A DNA stretch of 64,000 bases from Petrosia ficiformis (GCA_947044365.1 OX345642.1:5108007-5172006), one strand, 5' to 3'. Counted from the stretch's first letter, positions 34,225 to 46,308 are shown. The notes: generated from the sequence alone by a model not told the origin. Made by a program: numbers and translations.

Positions 34225-34640
34225 ACTTATACTAGTAATAATTTTGTATACAAAGTTTATAATTTCAGCATTCTTAGACATGTCAGCAGGATAGTGCCAC
34301 TGTATCCTGCAGCAGCACTATCCTGCCAAAAAGATGTATTATTGCATAATGTTTTATTTTTTTGTCCTTACTTTCCTAGATGCATGGATTGCATACTTAA
34401 ATTTTCTTAATGTAAATGAAAGACAAGACTTTTAATGGTTGTAACAGTAATTATTTGTCCATGTTACTTTGATACTGTTGTATATAAAACTATTTTGCAA
34501 GGTCATCAAATTGGACCATTACAAGAAATCAATGGTTCCTACATACATAAATAGTAACACTGTGTAGTGTACTTTAGTATACCAAATAGTAGAGTTGTTC
34601 ACGCCCTTTAAAATACAATCAACTTGAAACTGAAGGAAAT
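34225..34640. repeat. Duplicated block, copy 1
   Basis: GGATAGTGCCACTG, AAAAGATGTATTATTGCATA and AGTAGAGTTGTTCACGCCCT recur in the same order at 36885-37000 and 37550-37845. There the block is interrupted by the transposon at 37010-37516. No gene is seen in either copy. Confidence 0.75.
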
Positions 34641-34850
34641 GATTTAAAGATGGAGTGATAACAAAAGAACACTACTCACAAACTATTGCTCAATAGAAAG
34701 CCGTAACATTATTATATATGTTCATGCATACTGATTGCATTAACAAAATAATTATTATGACGATGTTATATATTAATGCTATCGCCAAGCTCTAATATGT
34801 TTGTTGTATGTATCTATGTATATATGCAATGGATTTATGTATGTTGTTAT

Positions 34851-34959
34851 CATACATACATACATACATACATACATACATACATACATACACACATACA
34901 TACATACATACATACATACATACAAACTTACATACATACATACATACATACATACAAAC

Positions 34960-34990
<31 letters not shown>

Positions 34991-35013
34991 CACACATACA
35001 TACATACATACAT
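34851..35013. repeat. TACA tetranucleotide microsatellite
   Basis: About 40 CATA/TACA units with a few CACA and AACTTA interruptions. The long frames on both strands (His-Thr-Tyr-Ile repeats) are artefacts. Confidence 0.95.
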
Positions 35014-35814
35014 AATATACAAACATACATTGTATGCATGTATGTAACTATGTATGTATGCATATCTATACCAGTTCAAACATTCACTAGTTTTTACCTA
35101 ATTATAATTGACAAAGAACTAATACTGACCAACTCCATGTCAAGGTTACCCCATTCAATGGGTTCCTTGAATGTGTATCACATTGGACTTTGTATCAGAA
35201 TCGAACTATCAACACAATGTCAACTGGAAAAACATGTTATTATTAAAGCATACTATTGTTTACACAATTGTAATCAAAGTGTGTCCACATAATTTCTGAA
35301 ATCATCCTTGAATAGCACATTTTGGTTGTCCAAAGAATGAATTATGCCATATATGGAAGATCCTGTTTCAACTCTGGGAGATTATACACATGTACAATAC
35401 TGCATGGACAATAAACATACAGTACAGTACTCGAATGCTCAGTACAGCATAGCCCAGTAGAGAGTACTTTATACTTTACTATACTATGAGACAGTATATT
35501 ATATTATAAACAGTATTGTTGTTACTGTTTGCTGATGTTTATTGTCCAGTGCAGTCATACCATTATTTTACTTAGACTATGTTTAACACCCATAATTATA
35601 ATTATTATTTAGACACCATAACAAGACCTCTAAATACTAAAGAATCTGTTTAAATGTGAAGAACACTTGTTGCCTATATTTGTGTGACTTAATTGCTTTC
35701 ATAAAATGAACAATTAAGTTGGTTTCATCACAAACACCATTTCAAATGTGTCCATACAGATTATATTAAAATTTTAAATTTGAAAATACTGTAATTGGGA
35801 ATCACCTTTACTAC

Positions 35815-36045
35815 TAATGTGGTAGATTTCCTCCTATAGAAGAATGTTGATGTGTCAAAAACAGCAAACACTGAATTTAATTAGAATGTGGTTTGCACCT
35901 GAGTCTAATTAAATTGCATATATCAACATTCCTCTAAAGGAGGAAATCTACTGTTGTCAGTCATAAAGGTAAATTCCCATTTCCTCATTCCCCATATTTT
36001 CAAAATTTAAATTTGAATACAAGCTGATGACAGTGAAGCTGCAAG
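35815..36045. mobile_element. Fold-back element, relative of 33655-33800
   Basis: TAGATTTCCTCC...AATGTTGATGTG and, inverted, CATATATCAACATTCC...GGAGGAAATCTAC form the arms. The flank TTTCAAAATTTAAATTTGAA is shared with the region near 33855. Confidence 0.6.
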
Positions 36046-36149
36046 TACATGTATATCTTGCAACTCTACTAGCTGATCAAACAATGAACTCTTGGAGACT
36101 ACATAAACAATAAAACATATAATATATATATATATAAATTATATATATA

Positions 36150-36345
36150 TATATCCCGATACGGCGAAACATCAAAGTAAACCACAGATATAGCACCCTG
36201 TGGTCAGATATAGCACTGGGGTCAGCAGATATAGCACTGGTCAGATATAGCACCTGCCATCGAAACAGACTACAAGAAAACAACGCTTACCTTCTCCAAA
36301 GTGCTGACAAAAAGGTAGGAGAAGCATCAGACATCAACAAAGGTT
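36150..36345 (-). mobile_element. Repeat element A, minus orientation
   Basis: The block contains CCCGATACGGCGAAACATCA, three CAGATATAGCAC units, TGCCATCGAAACAGACTAC and TTACCTTCTCCAAAGTGC. The same order appears inverted at 58145-58355. No coding frame is supported. Confidence 0.75.
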
Positions 36346-36372
36346 TTGTCTTTCGTGATATATATTAGTTAA

Positions 36373-36464
36373 ATCACAGCCACTCGTGCTATATCAGATT
36401 TATAAAAACCTCGCCCTCGGGCTCGGTTTTTATAAATCTGACATAGCACTCGTGCTGTGATATA
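36373..36464. repeat. Near-perfect hairpin, about 42-bp arms
   Basis: CACTCGTGCTATATCAGATT with TATAAAAACC pairs with GGTTTTTATAAATCTGACAT with AGCACTCGTG, around a CCCTCGGGC centre. A fragment (CAGCCCTAGGGCTCG) occurs at about 56710. Confidence 0.7.
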
Positions 36465-36473
36465 ACCTATACA

Positions 36474-36475
<2 letters not shown>

Positions 36476-36519
<44 letters not shown>

Positions 36520-36550
36520 TATATATTATATATAATATAATATAATGATT
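36476..36550. repeat. AT dinucleotide microsatellite
   Basis: Long (AT)n run with TAATATAATATAATG at its right edge. Confidence 0.85.
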
Positions 36551-36623
36551 ATATAATTATACTATGATTATATAATTATGTGACATCTGTCCTCTAGGGA
36601 CAATTATTTTATAGTGTATTCAC

Positions 36624-36826
36624 TAGTGTTGTTTTAGTTTGACAACAGTGACCATCATTATAGTATGCTAGCTTTTTAAACTTTTAGTTTAGTTGTAGTT
36701 TAATTAACTAAGATAATATTAGGTTTACTGAAAGAATTTTAGGTTTTAGTTAACTAATTAATTAAAAGATAAAATGCCTTACTAAAAGGGTTTTAGTCAT
36801 ACTTATAGTTAACTTAAACAACACTA
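36624..36826. mobile_element. hAT-like MITE with perfect 8-bp target duplication
   Basis: Ends are TAGTGTTGTTTTAGTT and, inverted, AACTTAAACAACACTA. GTATTCAC flanks it on both sides (36616-36623 and 36827-36834). An 8-bp duplication with TAG-ended inverted repeats points to the hAT superfamily. A relative is at 21317-21518. Confidence 0.85.
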
Positions 36827-37009
36827 GTATTCACCAACCCAATTGTAATTCCACAAAAGTGAGCAATTCTCACTTACACTAGTGGCAAATAATTTGGTAT
36901 ACAAAGTAGAGATGTAATACAATAATATCAAATACTATCCTGCATATAATATAAATTTAGCATTCTTATAAATGTTTGCAGGATAGTGCCATGCACCATA
37001 CCTCTTAGG

Positions 37010-37516
37010 TAGTGTTGTTCTAGTTCTATTTATTTTAAAAGTTCCAGTTCTGGAACTTTTTTGTTATTGTTTATAGTTCAAGTTATAGTTCCAGAACCTT
37101 TATTTTGATTATTTTAGTTCCAGTTATAGTTCCAGAACCTTTATTTTGATCATTTTAGTTCTAGTTACAGTTCTGTCTTATTGTCTTAATACTAGTTCCA
37201 TGGTGCCAGTTGCTGGTACTCATCAGCTGTGCACGATATCATTATCAAAACAAGTACCCTTCCAACTTCAAAGAAAATGTTATATTACTGGCATTTCTGA
37301 TACTGTATTAATTAAAGTTCTATTGGAAAAATTTAGTTCTAATACCAATTCTAGTTCTTAACAAAATATATTTTTAGTTCTAGTACCAATTCCAGTTCTT
37401 AACAAAATATTTTTTTAGTTCTAGTACCAATTCTAGTTCTTGGTACTAGAACTAAAATAAAAAGGCCAGAACTAAAATTGTATTAGTTCTAGTACCCAAG
37501 AACTAGAACAACACTA
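37010..37516. mobile_element. hAT-like MITE rich in TAGTTCTAGT motifs
   Basis: The ends TAGTGTTGTTCTAGTTCT and AGAACTAGAACAACACTA are exact inverses. The flanks CTCTTAGG and CCCTTAGG match at seven of eight positions. The interior is built from degenerate TTCTAGTTCCAGTTATAGTT units. The termini resemble the 36624 element. Confidence 0.82.
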
Positions 37517-37845
37517 CCCTTAGGGCTACCTTGTTTCTCTACATCTCTCATTTCAAAAAGATGTATTATTGCATAATTTTTTATCCTTTATTTGTCCATA
37601 CTTTCCTAGATGCATGGATATCGATTGCATACATGAATTTTCTTAATGTAAATGAAAGCTAAACAAAACTTTTAAAGGTTGTGTAGCAGTAATTATTTGT
37701 CCATGTTACTTTGATACTGTTGTGTATAAATTGGACCATTTCAAAGAAATCAATGGTTCCTACATACATAAATACTAACACTGTGTAGTGGACTTTAATA
37801 TACAAAATAGTAGAGTTGTTCACATCCTTTAAAATACAAAGCTAT

Positions 37846-38937
37846 CTCACCTTGATTCTGAATAATTTCAGTATTCCATTTGTTACTGAATATGAGTGGC
37901 CAATACAAGTCAAACTTTGTTGGTGAACTATGTTACCTAGTAACCCTATAGGTATTTGTAATCTTGACATTCATTTATAGTACACTGGAATATTTACATG
38001 ACTAAAAGTGTATTATCGGTATAAAGTATATATGGTCACTATGAGAAATATATCCACACTTCCCTCCACTTGTAAATTAATGAGTTACAAACAATGTCAT
38101 TACGCAATTAGTAAAACGTATTCACACAGAACAATCATTTGGGTCATTAACTAATAGTGTGGGAAGCTATTGTGGCTTGAGAGTATTGAATTCCATAGAA
38201 GCAAAATTATAATTTTTACAGAGCATCTAATTAAGTGTGATGTATATAAACAAATATTGAGAGAATACATTCACATTCACTAACAGATAAAACACAAAAG
38301 GAAAAACATAATTATAATCACCAATGAGTGAATTCAGAGGCAATACATTGCTTGTGACATTCTACAAGCAACTTGCTCTTTTACACAATAAATGTTTGTA
38401 GCATGTTCCATGTTTAAATTACCTCGTGTATGACAACCTTAAAACATTTAGTCAACGTGTAAAAGTCAATAATAACTAAATCAACTCCATGGAGAGTGAT
38501 AGTATAGCTACAGTTTTTAATAGAGAGAATTATTAGTAAGGTTAATCATATGAAGTGGGTTCATTTTGGGAGACTGAAATTAGTTTACTACATAGAATTC
38601 ATTATTAAAATTCCATCTATCTATATAAAGTGTTGCTGACTGTAACTAAAAGCCTATTGAATGAACCTTTACCTGGTTACTTAATTTTTCCTTCTTATTA
38701 AATTCTTTTTAATGATGATAAGGTCTCATTAGCGTAAAATGTTTTCTAGGAAAAGATTATTATATGGATTATGTTTATGATTAATCTCATAAGTGACATG
38801 ATTGAAGTTGTCACGATCACATTCAGCATATATACCACACACAGAAGACAAACAACGTAATAAGTGCAGTGATGATACTGAGATAAACTGCTAATTAAAT
38901 GCCATGCTGTGTAGAATTCTTGCCCACCATTGCATGG
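37846..38937. other. AT-rich spacer, nothing recognised
   Basis: No gene, repeat boundary or conserved exon could be supported. Confidence 0.35.
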
Positions 38938-39146
38938 TACTGTATAGCCCTAAATTTTTGCTGGTAAAAGTTTCTCATTTTCTCAATATTCAGCTATTTC
39001 GTGATAAAATGTTTGCATTCACCAAGTGCATTATGGTCACATGTGGTAAGCATAACCATTATTTTCACGAATAAAATTTTCACAGTCTCAGGTTTTACAC
39101 AAAATGTGAAATTTTAAAGGCTACGAAAATTTAGGGCTATACGGTA
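38938..39146. mobile_element. MITE with TACNGTATAGCCCTAAATTTT ends
   Basis: TACTGTATAGCCCTAAATTT at the left is the inverse of AAATTTAGGGCTATACGGTA at the right. An internal pair of TAAAATGTTTGC-type and CACAAAATGTG-type segments is weaker. No coding sequence. Confidence 0.75.
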
Positions 39147-39440
39147 AATAGTACATTATAGGTGAATTTCAAATCAACAACATTAATCTATTCAAATACT
39201 TACATGTATTATTTACCATGCAAGGGTTCTGTGCACAACGGCACTGGTAAACATTGAATTAATGTTACCATAGCTCTGTATTCTTATCACTTAATGAACC
39301 TTCTCCTGTTTAATGATGATATAGTATAAACTGTTGTAATAATCCCATGTATGGGAAAATGTTTTCCGAGCTCCAAGCACATCACATTTCACACTTAAGA
39401 GATTATAGGTTTAGCCATAGACATTTAAGTGATATAATTA

Positions 39441-39580
39441 TAAGTCATTATCTATAATTATGTAATATATAAGTTGTGATGAGTATCATGTGTAATATAC
39501 AAGTCATTATCAGTATCATGTAATATATAAGTCGTTATCAGTATCATATGTGTAATATATAAGTCATTATCAGTATCAAT
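39441..39580. repeat. Degenerate minisatellite, about four units
   Basis: Units of roughly 30-37 bp with the core ATAAGTCATTATCAGTATCA and TGTAATAT repeat about four times. Confidence 0.7.
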
Positions 39581-40101
39581 TCATTTGTGACACACTAGTT
39601 ATGATTAGCTAGATGTCATCAAGCTTACTAGTTCAAGTGTGTCCTACCTCAAACAAACCACTTTTATATACACTGCTATAAAGTAAAAGACAAACTAATT
39701 TTACTTGTATACATAAGTGGTTCAAACCATTTAAATTTTGTTTCAGTCATGAAGCAAACTTCATCAAGATATTTCTTGGACAATGAATTATTCAATCTTT
39801 TACTACAAGTTGGGTGTGGTAAGTAAGGTGGGACCATCAGGTTGTGCTGCATAATATGTGTACAAGATGAGATCTTTTACTCACAAGGAGGATCTATAAG
39901 TGCTTTCACAGGTGTGGTTCCAGACTACAGAAAACATTGATCGATTTTTGGAAAATTAATCAGTTTTTGGGACAGACAGAATTCCATTGATTGATTCTGG
40001 GATTGACAGAATATCAGTAGACATTTCAATTGACATTTTGACCACAATTGTGTCATACATAGGTAACAGTCTTCAAAATTATCACATTTCACTCTTATGA
40101 G

Positions 40102-40152
40102 ATGCATTCATGGTAGAAGTCTGTTATTAACAGACTTCTACCATTAATGCAT
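40102..40152. repeat. Hairpin, 25-bp arms
   Basis: GGTAGAAGTCTGTTA pairs with TAACAGACTTCTACC across a single T. With the outer ATGCATTCAT and ATTAATGCAT the arms are 25 bp with one mismatch. Confidence 0.85.
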
Positions 40153-40584
40153 GTGAAATACAGTAACTAAGCAAATCTTTGCATGTGGCAATAGTGCACA
40201 TAATTTCACTAAGCTATAGTAAGACCAGGAGGTTTGATAACACCTGTATCCCATGGTTTCTGCACTATGTATATGTATGGAATGTAGGATGAATTTGTGT
40301 AGTGAACCTTTTTAACGTTTCCTTGTCTTTTCCTTGTGATAAAATCTCATTATTGCATGTAATGGAATTAAGTGATTTCATTAGTAAAAATCATGGATGT
40401 ATAACTAGTCATGCAGCATTTTTGTTGCCACCTCCTTTGTATAATAATTATTTGTAAGACTACATTTTCTAACCATAGTTATAATAAAATATGTATTAAA
40501 ACCTCACTTTTCCATTGCTTGGTACTAGAATTATACAGGTAAATCATGCAACCCCACCCCCTTTGCACAGACTATACTAGTGGG

Positions 40585-40668
40585 TATAAAAGTTGTCTTG
40601 CTTCAATATTTCTGCCAGTGTCATCTTGACTTACACTATATTTGGAATCACTGTTCTTGCAATGCAAA
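40585..40668 (+). promoter_or_regulatory. TATA box plus Met-Gln first exon
   Basis: TATAAAAG at 40585-40592, CTGCCAGTGTCATCTTGAC, and the exon ATGCAAA at 40662-40668 before a GTAGAT donor. The same set occurs near 48110-48207, and the ATGCAAA exon recurs at 22683 and 45017. Confidence 0.55.
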
Positions 40669-43600
40669 GTAGATTTGGTTTATTAAAGGAAAGTAGAGCT
40701 TCCCTTACTCTACTTTTGTTTCATTTGATTAAAATGCAAGCAAAAATGTTTCACTTCTTGTTTCTTTAGCTGAAGTAGAGAGACAAGGTGTTATGATGCT
40801 TTTAACCACTATTTAAATCTACAAATACAAGTAAAAATATTTCACTTCTTGTTTATTTACATGTGTAGCTGAACTAGAGAAGCAGTGTTATGATGCTTTT
40901 AACTATGGTAGACGGGGGGAGGCTCTTAGATTACTGAAGCAAGTTAAAAATCCTCATACAGTGAAGAGTAGGAACAACTTCAATATACTTCATTGTGCTG
41001 CATATCATGGATGGTTGGATGTAGTAAAACAGCTGATAAATGAGCATCAGTTTAATCCAGACTGTAAGGATGATGATGGTAATACCCCATTAAGCAAAGC
41101 TAGAGGTAATGAAAAAGATCATGTTGTGGACTACCTGGAAACAGTTATAGGTAAATTTGTTATTTATCTCTGTTTACGTAATTGTCTTAGCATATAATAT
41201 AATCTGTAGATTAGATCCCAAATTTCCAATCTGCAGATTACTTGTCGTATTTAGCATGATGCAATCTGCAGATTGTATGGAAGATTTGCAGAGAGAGTGT
41301 ATTGTGTTATTTTAGCAAATGTCAAAAGATTTGTGAATTTTATGAATTTTTCAAATTTTTCTACAACTTTAATTTTGTGTTTACCATTAATTGTCCAAAT
41401 GGTGCAACTTCCTTAACAATGTATATAAAAGGTATGAAGCACAAGCACTTGCTGTGGAGGAGGTTTATGTGAATATAACCCAATGCCTATGGGACCTCAG
41501 TATATGCATAATTGCACATACAACCTCCTTCATAACAGGTGGTATATCTGGCATATATACCAACTAACCATGGTTTATATAATATATACTATGATTTAGC
41601 AATGTTTGATGAGGTGTACATGTAAAATGTACACTTAATGCATAATATATACACTGTGAAAACAAAACTGTTAAAATAACTAACTGATTTCAGTTGCAAG
41701 GATTTAAGTCATGCCATAACATTAAATTTACTGAAGCCTTATTTTATTATTCCTCCTACGTATATAATAATTATGTCATGTTTCATGTCACTTCTAAAAC
41801 TTCAAAGTGGCTGCATGTGGCAATCAACCTGCAACCTCGAATTAATTTTCCAAGAAACACCACAAAAGATGTACATGTAGCATCTTTTGTGGTGTTTCAA
41901 GCTTCATGAAAATTTAAATTTACACTATTTGCAAGTTGCAACTGTACTTATCATTGAATGAGTTATTTTAACAAATTTTGTTTTTGCAATGTATAATTAT
42001 ATATAAACACATTATTGTAGAGTTTAACCTTGTTGAATGCAATAAAACAAACCATCGTTTGTTTTAGACTTCTGTTCTATGTATCTGCATTGTTAGTTAC
42101 ATCTGTGTATTGAGTTTGTTAATTCTATAATTAATTATCTTTGTGAAGGAGGATTTTGTTTCATTCATGTACAGCATCTAATGGTGGTACAGAAGATACA
42201 AAAGGTAATGAAGAAATGCTTACATAGTCCTAATCAATACACAAATAGCAACACTCACAACACCATCATTAACATTATTTCTCATAGCCTAGTTGTAATT
42301 CTGAATAAAATCCTTTTTGTCATCCTCCCATTAGAAAGGCCTACTCTTATGGCTAATTAAAAAGAGCACTAAACTATTTATTGTATGGTGGTTTCACTCA
42401 CATTTTGTTGCCTGTTTGTATAGGAAACTGACAGCATCACATTACCCTTTTCTGCATCGTATATTAACAATAATAGATTGTATACACACATTACAATCCT
42501 TCAGTGAGGCAGCTTGAAATGTTTTCTCGATTTGAGCCATATATGACTGGGTTCCATTGGAAGATCACAGAAATACATGACAACAGCCATTATTTATGGT
42601 TTTACATTTTCTGATGTCTCTGTAAGCAAAACGTTTTTCAACTGCCTTAGTAACAGTTACTGAAAGATTAGAAACATCATTGAAATCATGTTTTCTTTGC
42701 ATGGAACTTAAACAAAACTCTTGAAGTTTTGAGATCATTTAGGTTCACCATTAGAACTCCTATATATAGCTTTTGGCTTTTTACTTGTTAGTCAGCTATT
42801 ATGATTTAACAGATCTCAGTAACAGTTTGTTTTGTAAGAAAGTAACAATGATATTATTAGGCCTGTGCGATAATCGCGATAGGTCGATAATCGCAAAAAG
42901 AAATTGTTATCGCGATAACGATAATGTTGACATTCTTATCGCGATAATTTGCACATGCGCATACTGCTCACACGTGATCACACGTTGTTCAATCGATACA
43001 AGGCTTACAAGCATCTCGTCGAGTAACGATGGCTTCTAACGTTGAATACCTACCTTTAGAGAAGGCCAAATGTCCTGTTTGGAAATATTTCGGGTTTCCA
43101 GCACAAGAGGGGAAATTTCTGGAGCCAGATAAAAAGAAGAAACAGACAGTTCACTGTGTTTTGTCACTTTTGTGTAAGCAATAATGATGGAACATGAACT
43201 GGAAACTTAATAATTTAACTTTTATTCATTGAATTGAAATTAAATAAATTATGTTATTCAGTTATTCTTGAAATCAAATTATCGTGATAATCGTGATAGT
43301 TGGGATTATTATCGTGATATAGGTTTTTTCATTATCGCACAGGCCTAGATATTATCGTATCTATTTAATTAGTTGTGAAACTCTTGTCACATAAAACTGT
43401 TTAACCTCCATATTTGTTTGATTTTACAATGCAAGCAAAACCATTTATCTTCATTTATATTTATTATGTCAAAGTTGCTGACAAATGTTTTGAGGCTTTC
43501 AACTATGGTAGAAAGGAGGAGGCTCTTAGATTACTGAAACAAATTAATGATCCTCGTACTGTGAAAGATAGCAGCAACTTCACTATTCTTCATTGTGCTG

Positions 43601-44531
43601 CATATCATGGATGGTTGGATGTAGTAAAAGAGCTGATAAATGATCATCGGTTTGATCCAGACTGTAAAGATGATTATGGTAATACTCCATTAAGCAAAGC
43701 TAGAAGTAACGGAAAACAATCTGTTGTAGACTACCTGGAAACAGTTATAGGTATATTTGTTGTTTATGAACTTAGTGTATAATTGTCTTGGTATATAATA
43801 ATTATAGTCTGGAGATGATTCCCAAATGTTTGAGAGTAATGGCGACTACTTGCCATTACAACAGCCATTTTTACATTTTGTGATGTCTCTGTAAGCAAAA
43901 TGTTTTTCAACTACCTTAGTAACAGTTACTGAAAGATCAGAAACATCACTGAAATCATGTTTTCTTTGCATGAAACTTGATGCAAAACTCTTGAAGTTTT
44001 GAGATGATTTAAGCTCACCATTAGAACTCCTATATATAGCTTTTGGCTTTTTACTTGTTAGTCAGCTATTATGATTTAACAGATCTCAGTAACAGTTTGT
44101 TTTGTAAAAAAGTAACAATGATATTACCGTATCTTTTTAATTAGTTGTGAAACTCTTGTCACATTAAACTCCATATTTGTTTGATTTTACAATACAAGCA
44201 AAACCATTTATCTTCATTTATTGCCACTTTATTCTTTATATTTAATATGTCAAAGTTGCTGACCAATATTTTGATGCTTTCAACTATGGCAGAAAGGAGG
44301 AGGCTCTTAGATTACTGAAAAAGGTTAATGATCCTCGAACTGTGAAAGATAGCAGCAACTTCACTATTCTTCATTGTGCTGCATATCATGGATGGTTAGC
44401 TGTAGTAAAAGAACTGATAAATGTTCATCGGTTTGATCCAAACTGTAAAGATGACAGTGGTAATACTCCATTAAGCAAAGCTAGAAGTAATAGAAAGCAA
44501 TTTGTTGTGGACTACCTGGAAACACTTATAG
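40662..44531 (+). CDS. Ankyrin cassette gene, unit 1
   Basis: Met-Gln exon 40662-40668, then cassettes 40869-41150, 43475-43750 and 44256-44531, with linker exon 42175-42204. All boundaries are phase 1, so the reading frame is continuous. Each cassette repeats the pattern CYDAFNYGR..EALRLLKQ, then FTILHCAAYHGWLDVVKE, then NPDCKDDDGNTPLSKA. A truncated cassette start with a frameshift sits at 40770-40816 and is probably skipped. No stop follows the last cassette, so the unit may splice onward to later cassettes or to the coiled-coil block at 54808. The 3' limit given here is only the last cassette seen before the next promoter. Whether this is a separate gene or the 5' part of a longer one is unknown. 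Confidence 0.55.
41203..41300. repeat. Fragment of the AATCTGCAGATT repeat
   Basis: CTGTAGATTAGATCCCAAAT and the inverse-related AATCTGCAGATTGTATGG recur after several cassettes (about 45930, 46050, 49475, 54510). The complete element is at 45926-46118. Confidence 0.55.
41645..42000. mobile_element. Fold-back MITE with perfect central hairpin
   Basis: The outer arms TGTTAAAATAACTAACTGAT and, inverted, TGAATGAGTTATTTTAACA pair imperfectly. At the centre GAAACACCACAAAAGATG (41854-41871) and CATCTTTTGTGGTGTTTC (41881-41898) are exact inverses around TACATGTAG. Confidence 0.75.
42545..42840. repeat. Cassette-upstream repeat, copy 1 of 3
   Basis: AACAGTTACTGAAAGATTAG, CACCATTAGAACTCCTATAT and TTACTTGTTAGTCAGCTATT recur before the cassettes at 43845-44110 and 53395-53640. 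Cassettes were therefore copied together with their upstream introns. Confidence 0.8.
42858..43347. mobile_element. Non-autonomous hAT element with BED-finger remnant
   Basis: Ends are TAGGCCTGTGCGATAATCG and, inverted, ATTATCGCACAGGCCTA. GATATTAT flanks it exactly at 42850-42857 and 43348-43355, an 8-bp hAT-type duplication. From 43029 a short frame reads MASNVEYLPLEKAKCPVWKY then FGFPAQEG, like the start of a ZBED-type BED zinc finger, and soon hits a stop. The duplicated intron at 44119-44126 has the uninserted site GATATTAC. Confidence 0.92.
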
Positions 44532-44955
44532 GTATATATTTGTTGTTTATGAACTTAGTGTATAATTGTCTTGGTATATAATAATTTTTAGTCAGTAGAT
44601 TAGATCCAACATTTCCAAATTTTTGAGACTACTTGCCAATGCAACACATTCTCCACTTTGAAGCTTTATAAGTGACATATAATAGCAAATAGAAGGGAAA
44701 CAAAATATGAATTCAAGTAAAATTTAATATTATGATATAATAGAGTAATTGTATTGAGCCTTAATAACACGGTAGAGTTTTTTAAATTATCAATAACAAT
44801 AATAAAATTATTATTAATAAAAACTGAACGTTTCCCAATTTTAATTCAATTGCAATATTTCTGACTGCATCATAGGTATAGGATGATTTGGGGGAGTGAA
44901 CATTTCCTTGAAATTCATCGTGATAAAATTAATCACCGCCCTTTTTGCGCAGCGC
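44532..44955. other. AT-rich spacer before unit 2 promoter
   Basis: Nothing recognised apart from a fragment related to the AATCTGCAGATT repeat near 44590. Confidence 0.35.
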
Positions 44956-45023
44956 TATATAAAGGTTGCTTGTTGTGCCGTCTAGATTGTACTCTCCGGT
45001 ATCTGCTGTTCATACAATGCAAA
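44956..45023 (+). promoter_or_regulatory. TATA box plus Met-Gln first exon, unit 2
   Basis: TATATAAAG at 44956-44964, then ATGCAAA (45017-45023) directly before a GTAAGT donor. This is the best match to the first exon at 22683. Confidence 0.65.
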
Positions 45024-45878
45024 GTAAGTTTGGTTCGTTGCAAGTGAAGTAGAGCCCCTTACTCCATTTGTGACTAAATTCTGTGTTTGCCATATGATGC
45101 ATCTCATTTTGTATTTCCTTAGCTGACGTAGACACTAAGTGTTACGATGCTTTTAATAATGGTAGACAGGAGGAAGCTCTTAGATTACTGAAACAAGTTA
45201 AAAATCTTCATAAAGTGAAGAGTAAGAGCAACTTCAGTCTTCTTCATTGTGCTGCATATCATGGATGGCTAGATGTAGTAAAACAGCTGATAAATGATCA
45301 TCAGTTTAATCCAGACTGTGAGGATGACAGTGGTAATACCCCAATAAGCAAAGCTAGAGGTAATGGAAAACAACATGTTGTGAACTACCTGCAAACAGTT
45401 ATAGGTATGTTGTTTATAATTATATGTGTATAATTACATGTACTTAGTGTTTGGTATTATAATATAGTTGTACAATCTTCAAATTGGCTACCATTATAAA
45501 TTTATAATTATATTTAGTGCCACACTATTTCATTTTGTGGGGAATGTTCATTTTATCTTAAAATTAAAGCAAACAGTTTTCTTTTCTTGTTTATTTTAGA
45601 TGAGATATTAAAGTGTTATGATGCTTTTAACTATGGTAGACAGGAGGAAGCTCTTAGATTACTGAAGCAAGTTAAAAATCCTCATGTAGTGAAGAGTAAG
45701 AACAACTTCACTATTCTTCACTGTGCTGCATATCATGGATGGCTAGATGTAGTAAAACAGCTGATAAATGATCATGAGTTTAATCCAGACTGTAAAGATA
45801 ATTATGGTAATACCCCATTAAGCACAGCTAGAGGTAATGGGAAACAAGATGTTGTGGACTACCTGCAAAGAGTTAGAG
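45017..45878 (+). CDS. Ankyrin cassette gene, unit 2
   Basis: Exons 45017-45023 (Met-Gln), 45123-45404 and 45600-45878, joined in phase 1. The first cassette reads TKCYDAFNNGRQEEALRLLK then FSLLHCAAYHGWLDVVKQ. The second reads ILKCYDAFNYGRQEEALRLL then FTILHCAAYHGWLDVVKQ. Frames are intact and both exons are symmetric. As with unit 1 no terminal exon is seen, so it may end unspliced in the following intron or continue to the cassette at 49133. The MITE at 45926-46118 and the hAT gene at 46309-47760 follow. Confidence 0.58.
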
Positions 45879-45925
45879 GTACATTTGTTGTTTGTTTCTG
45901 TTTATGTACTTAGTATAAAATGTAG

Positions 45926-46118
45926 CTGTGCAATCTGTAGATTAGTATCCAAAATTGCCTGCCATTGTTTATGTTGAAGATGTGTCATTAGGGTGTTCAA
46001 TGTAGTACTGCACCGGCGAAATTAAAATTATTCGAAACATTTCTGGCAATCTGTGGACTGTGTCTCACTAAATATTTATCTGAGGATTGGGAATTTGGGA
46101 TCTAATCTACAGATTGTG
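45926..46118. mobile_element. MITE with AATCTGTAGATTAG ends
   Basis: GTGCAATCTGTAGATTAGTA with TCCAAAATT at the left is the near-inverse of AATTTGGGATCTAATCTACA with GATTGTGT at the right. Partial copies follow most other cassettes. Confidence 0.75.
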
Positions 46119-46308
46119 TGTTGTACATTTTGTGATCAATGATTACAATCACATGCTTGAACTCTCTGAATGTCAATTAAAGTGTTAGATCTAGATATAA
46201 AAAAGTGGGCTTCCAAACTGCAAAATTTTAACTATATTATATTATTAATCAAAACAAAGGAATAGCAGAGCATGATTCAAATTACATTACTTTATAGAAT
46301 TATAGTTT

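Noticed and set aside
34776..35292. Long His-Thr-Tyr-Ile and Tyr-Val-Cys-Met frames on both strands
   Set aside because: They are translations of the TACA microsatellite in different frames.
42773..43039. 88-codon plus-strand frame
   Set aside because: It crosses the left end of the hAT MITE and its target site, so it is not an ancestral gene.
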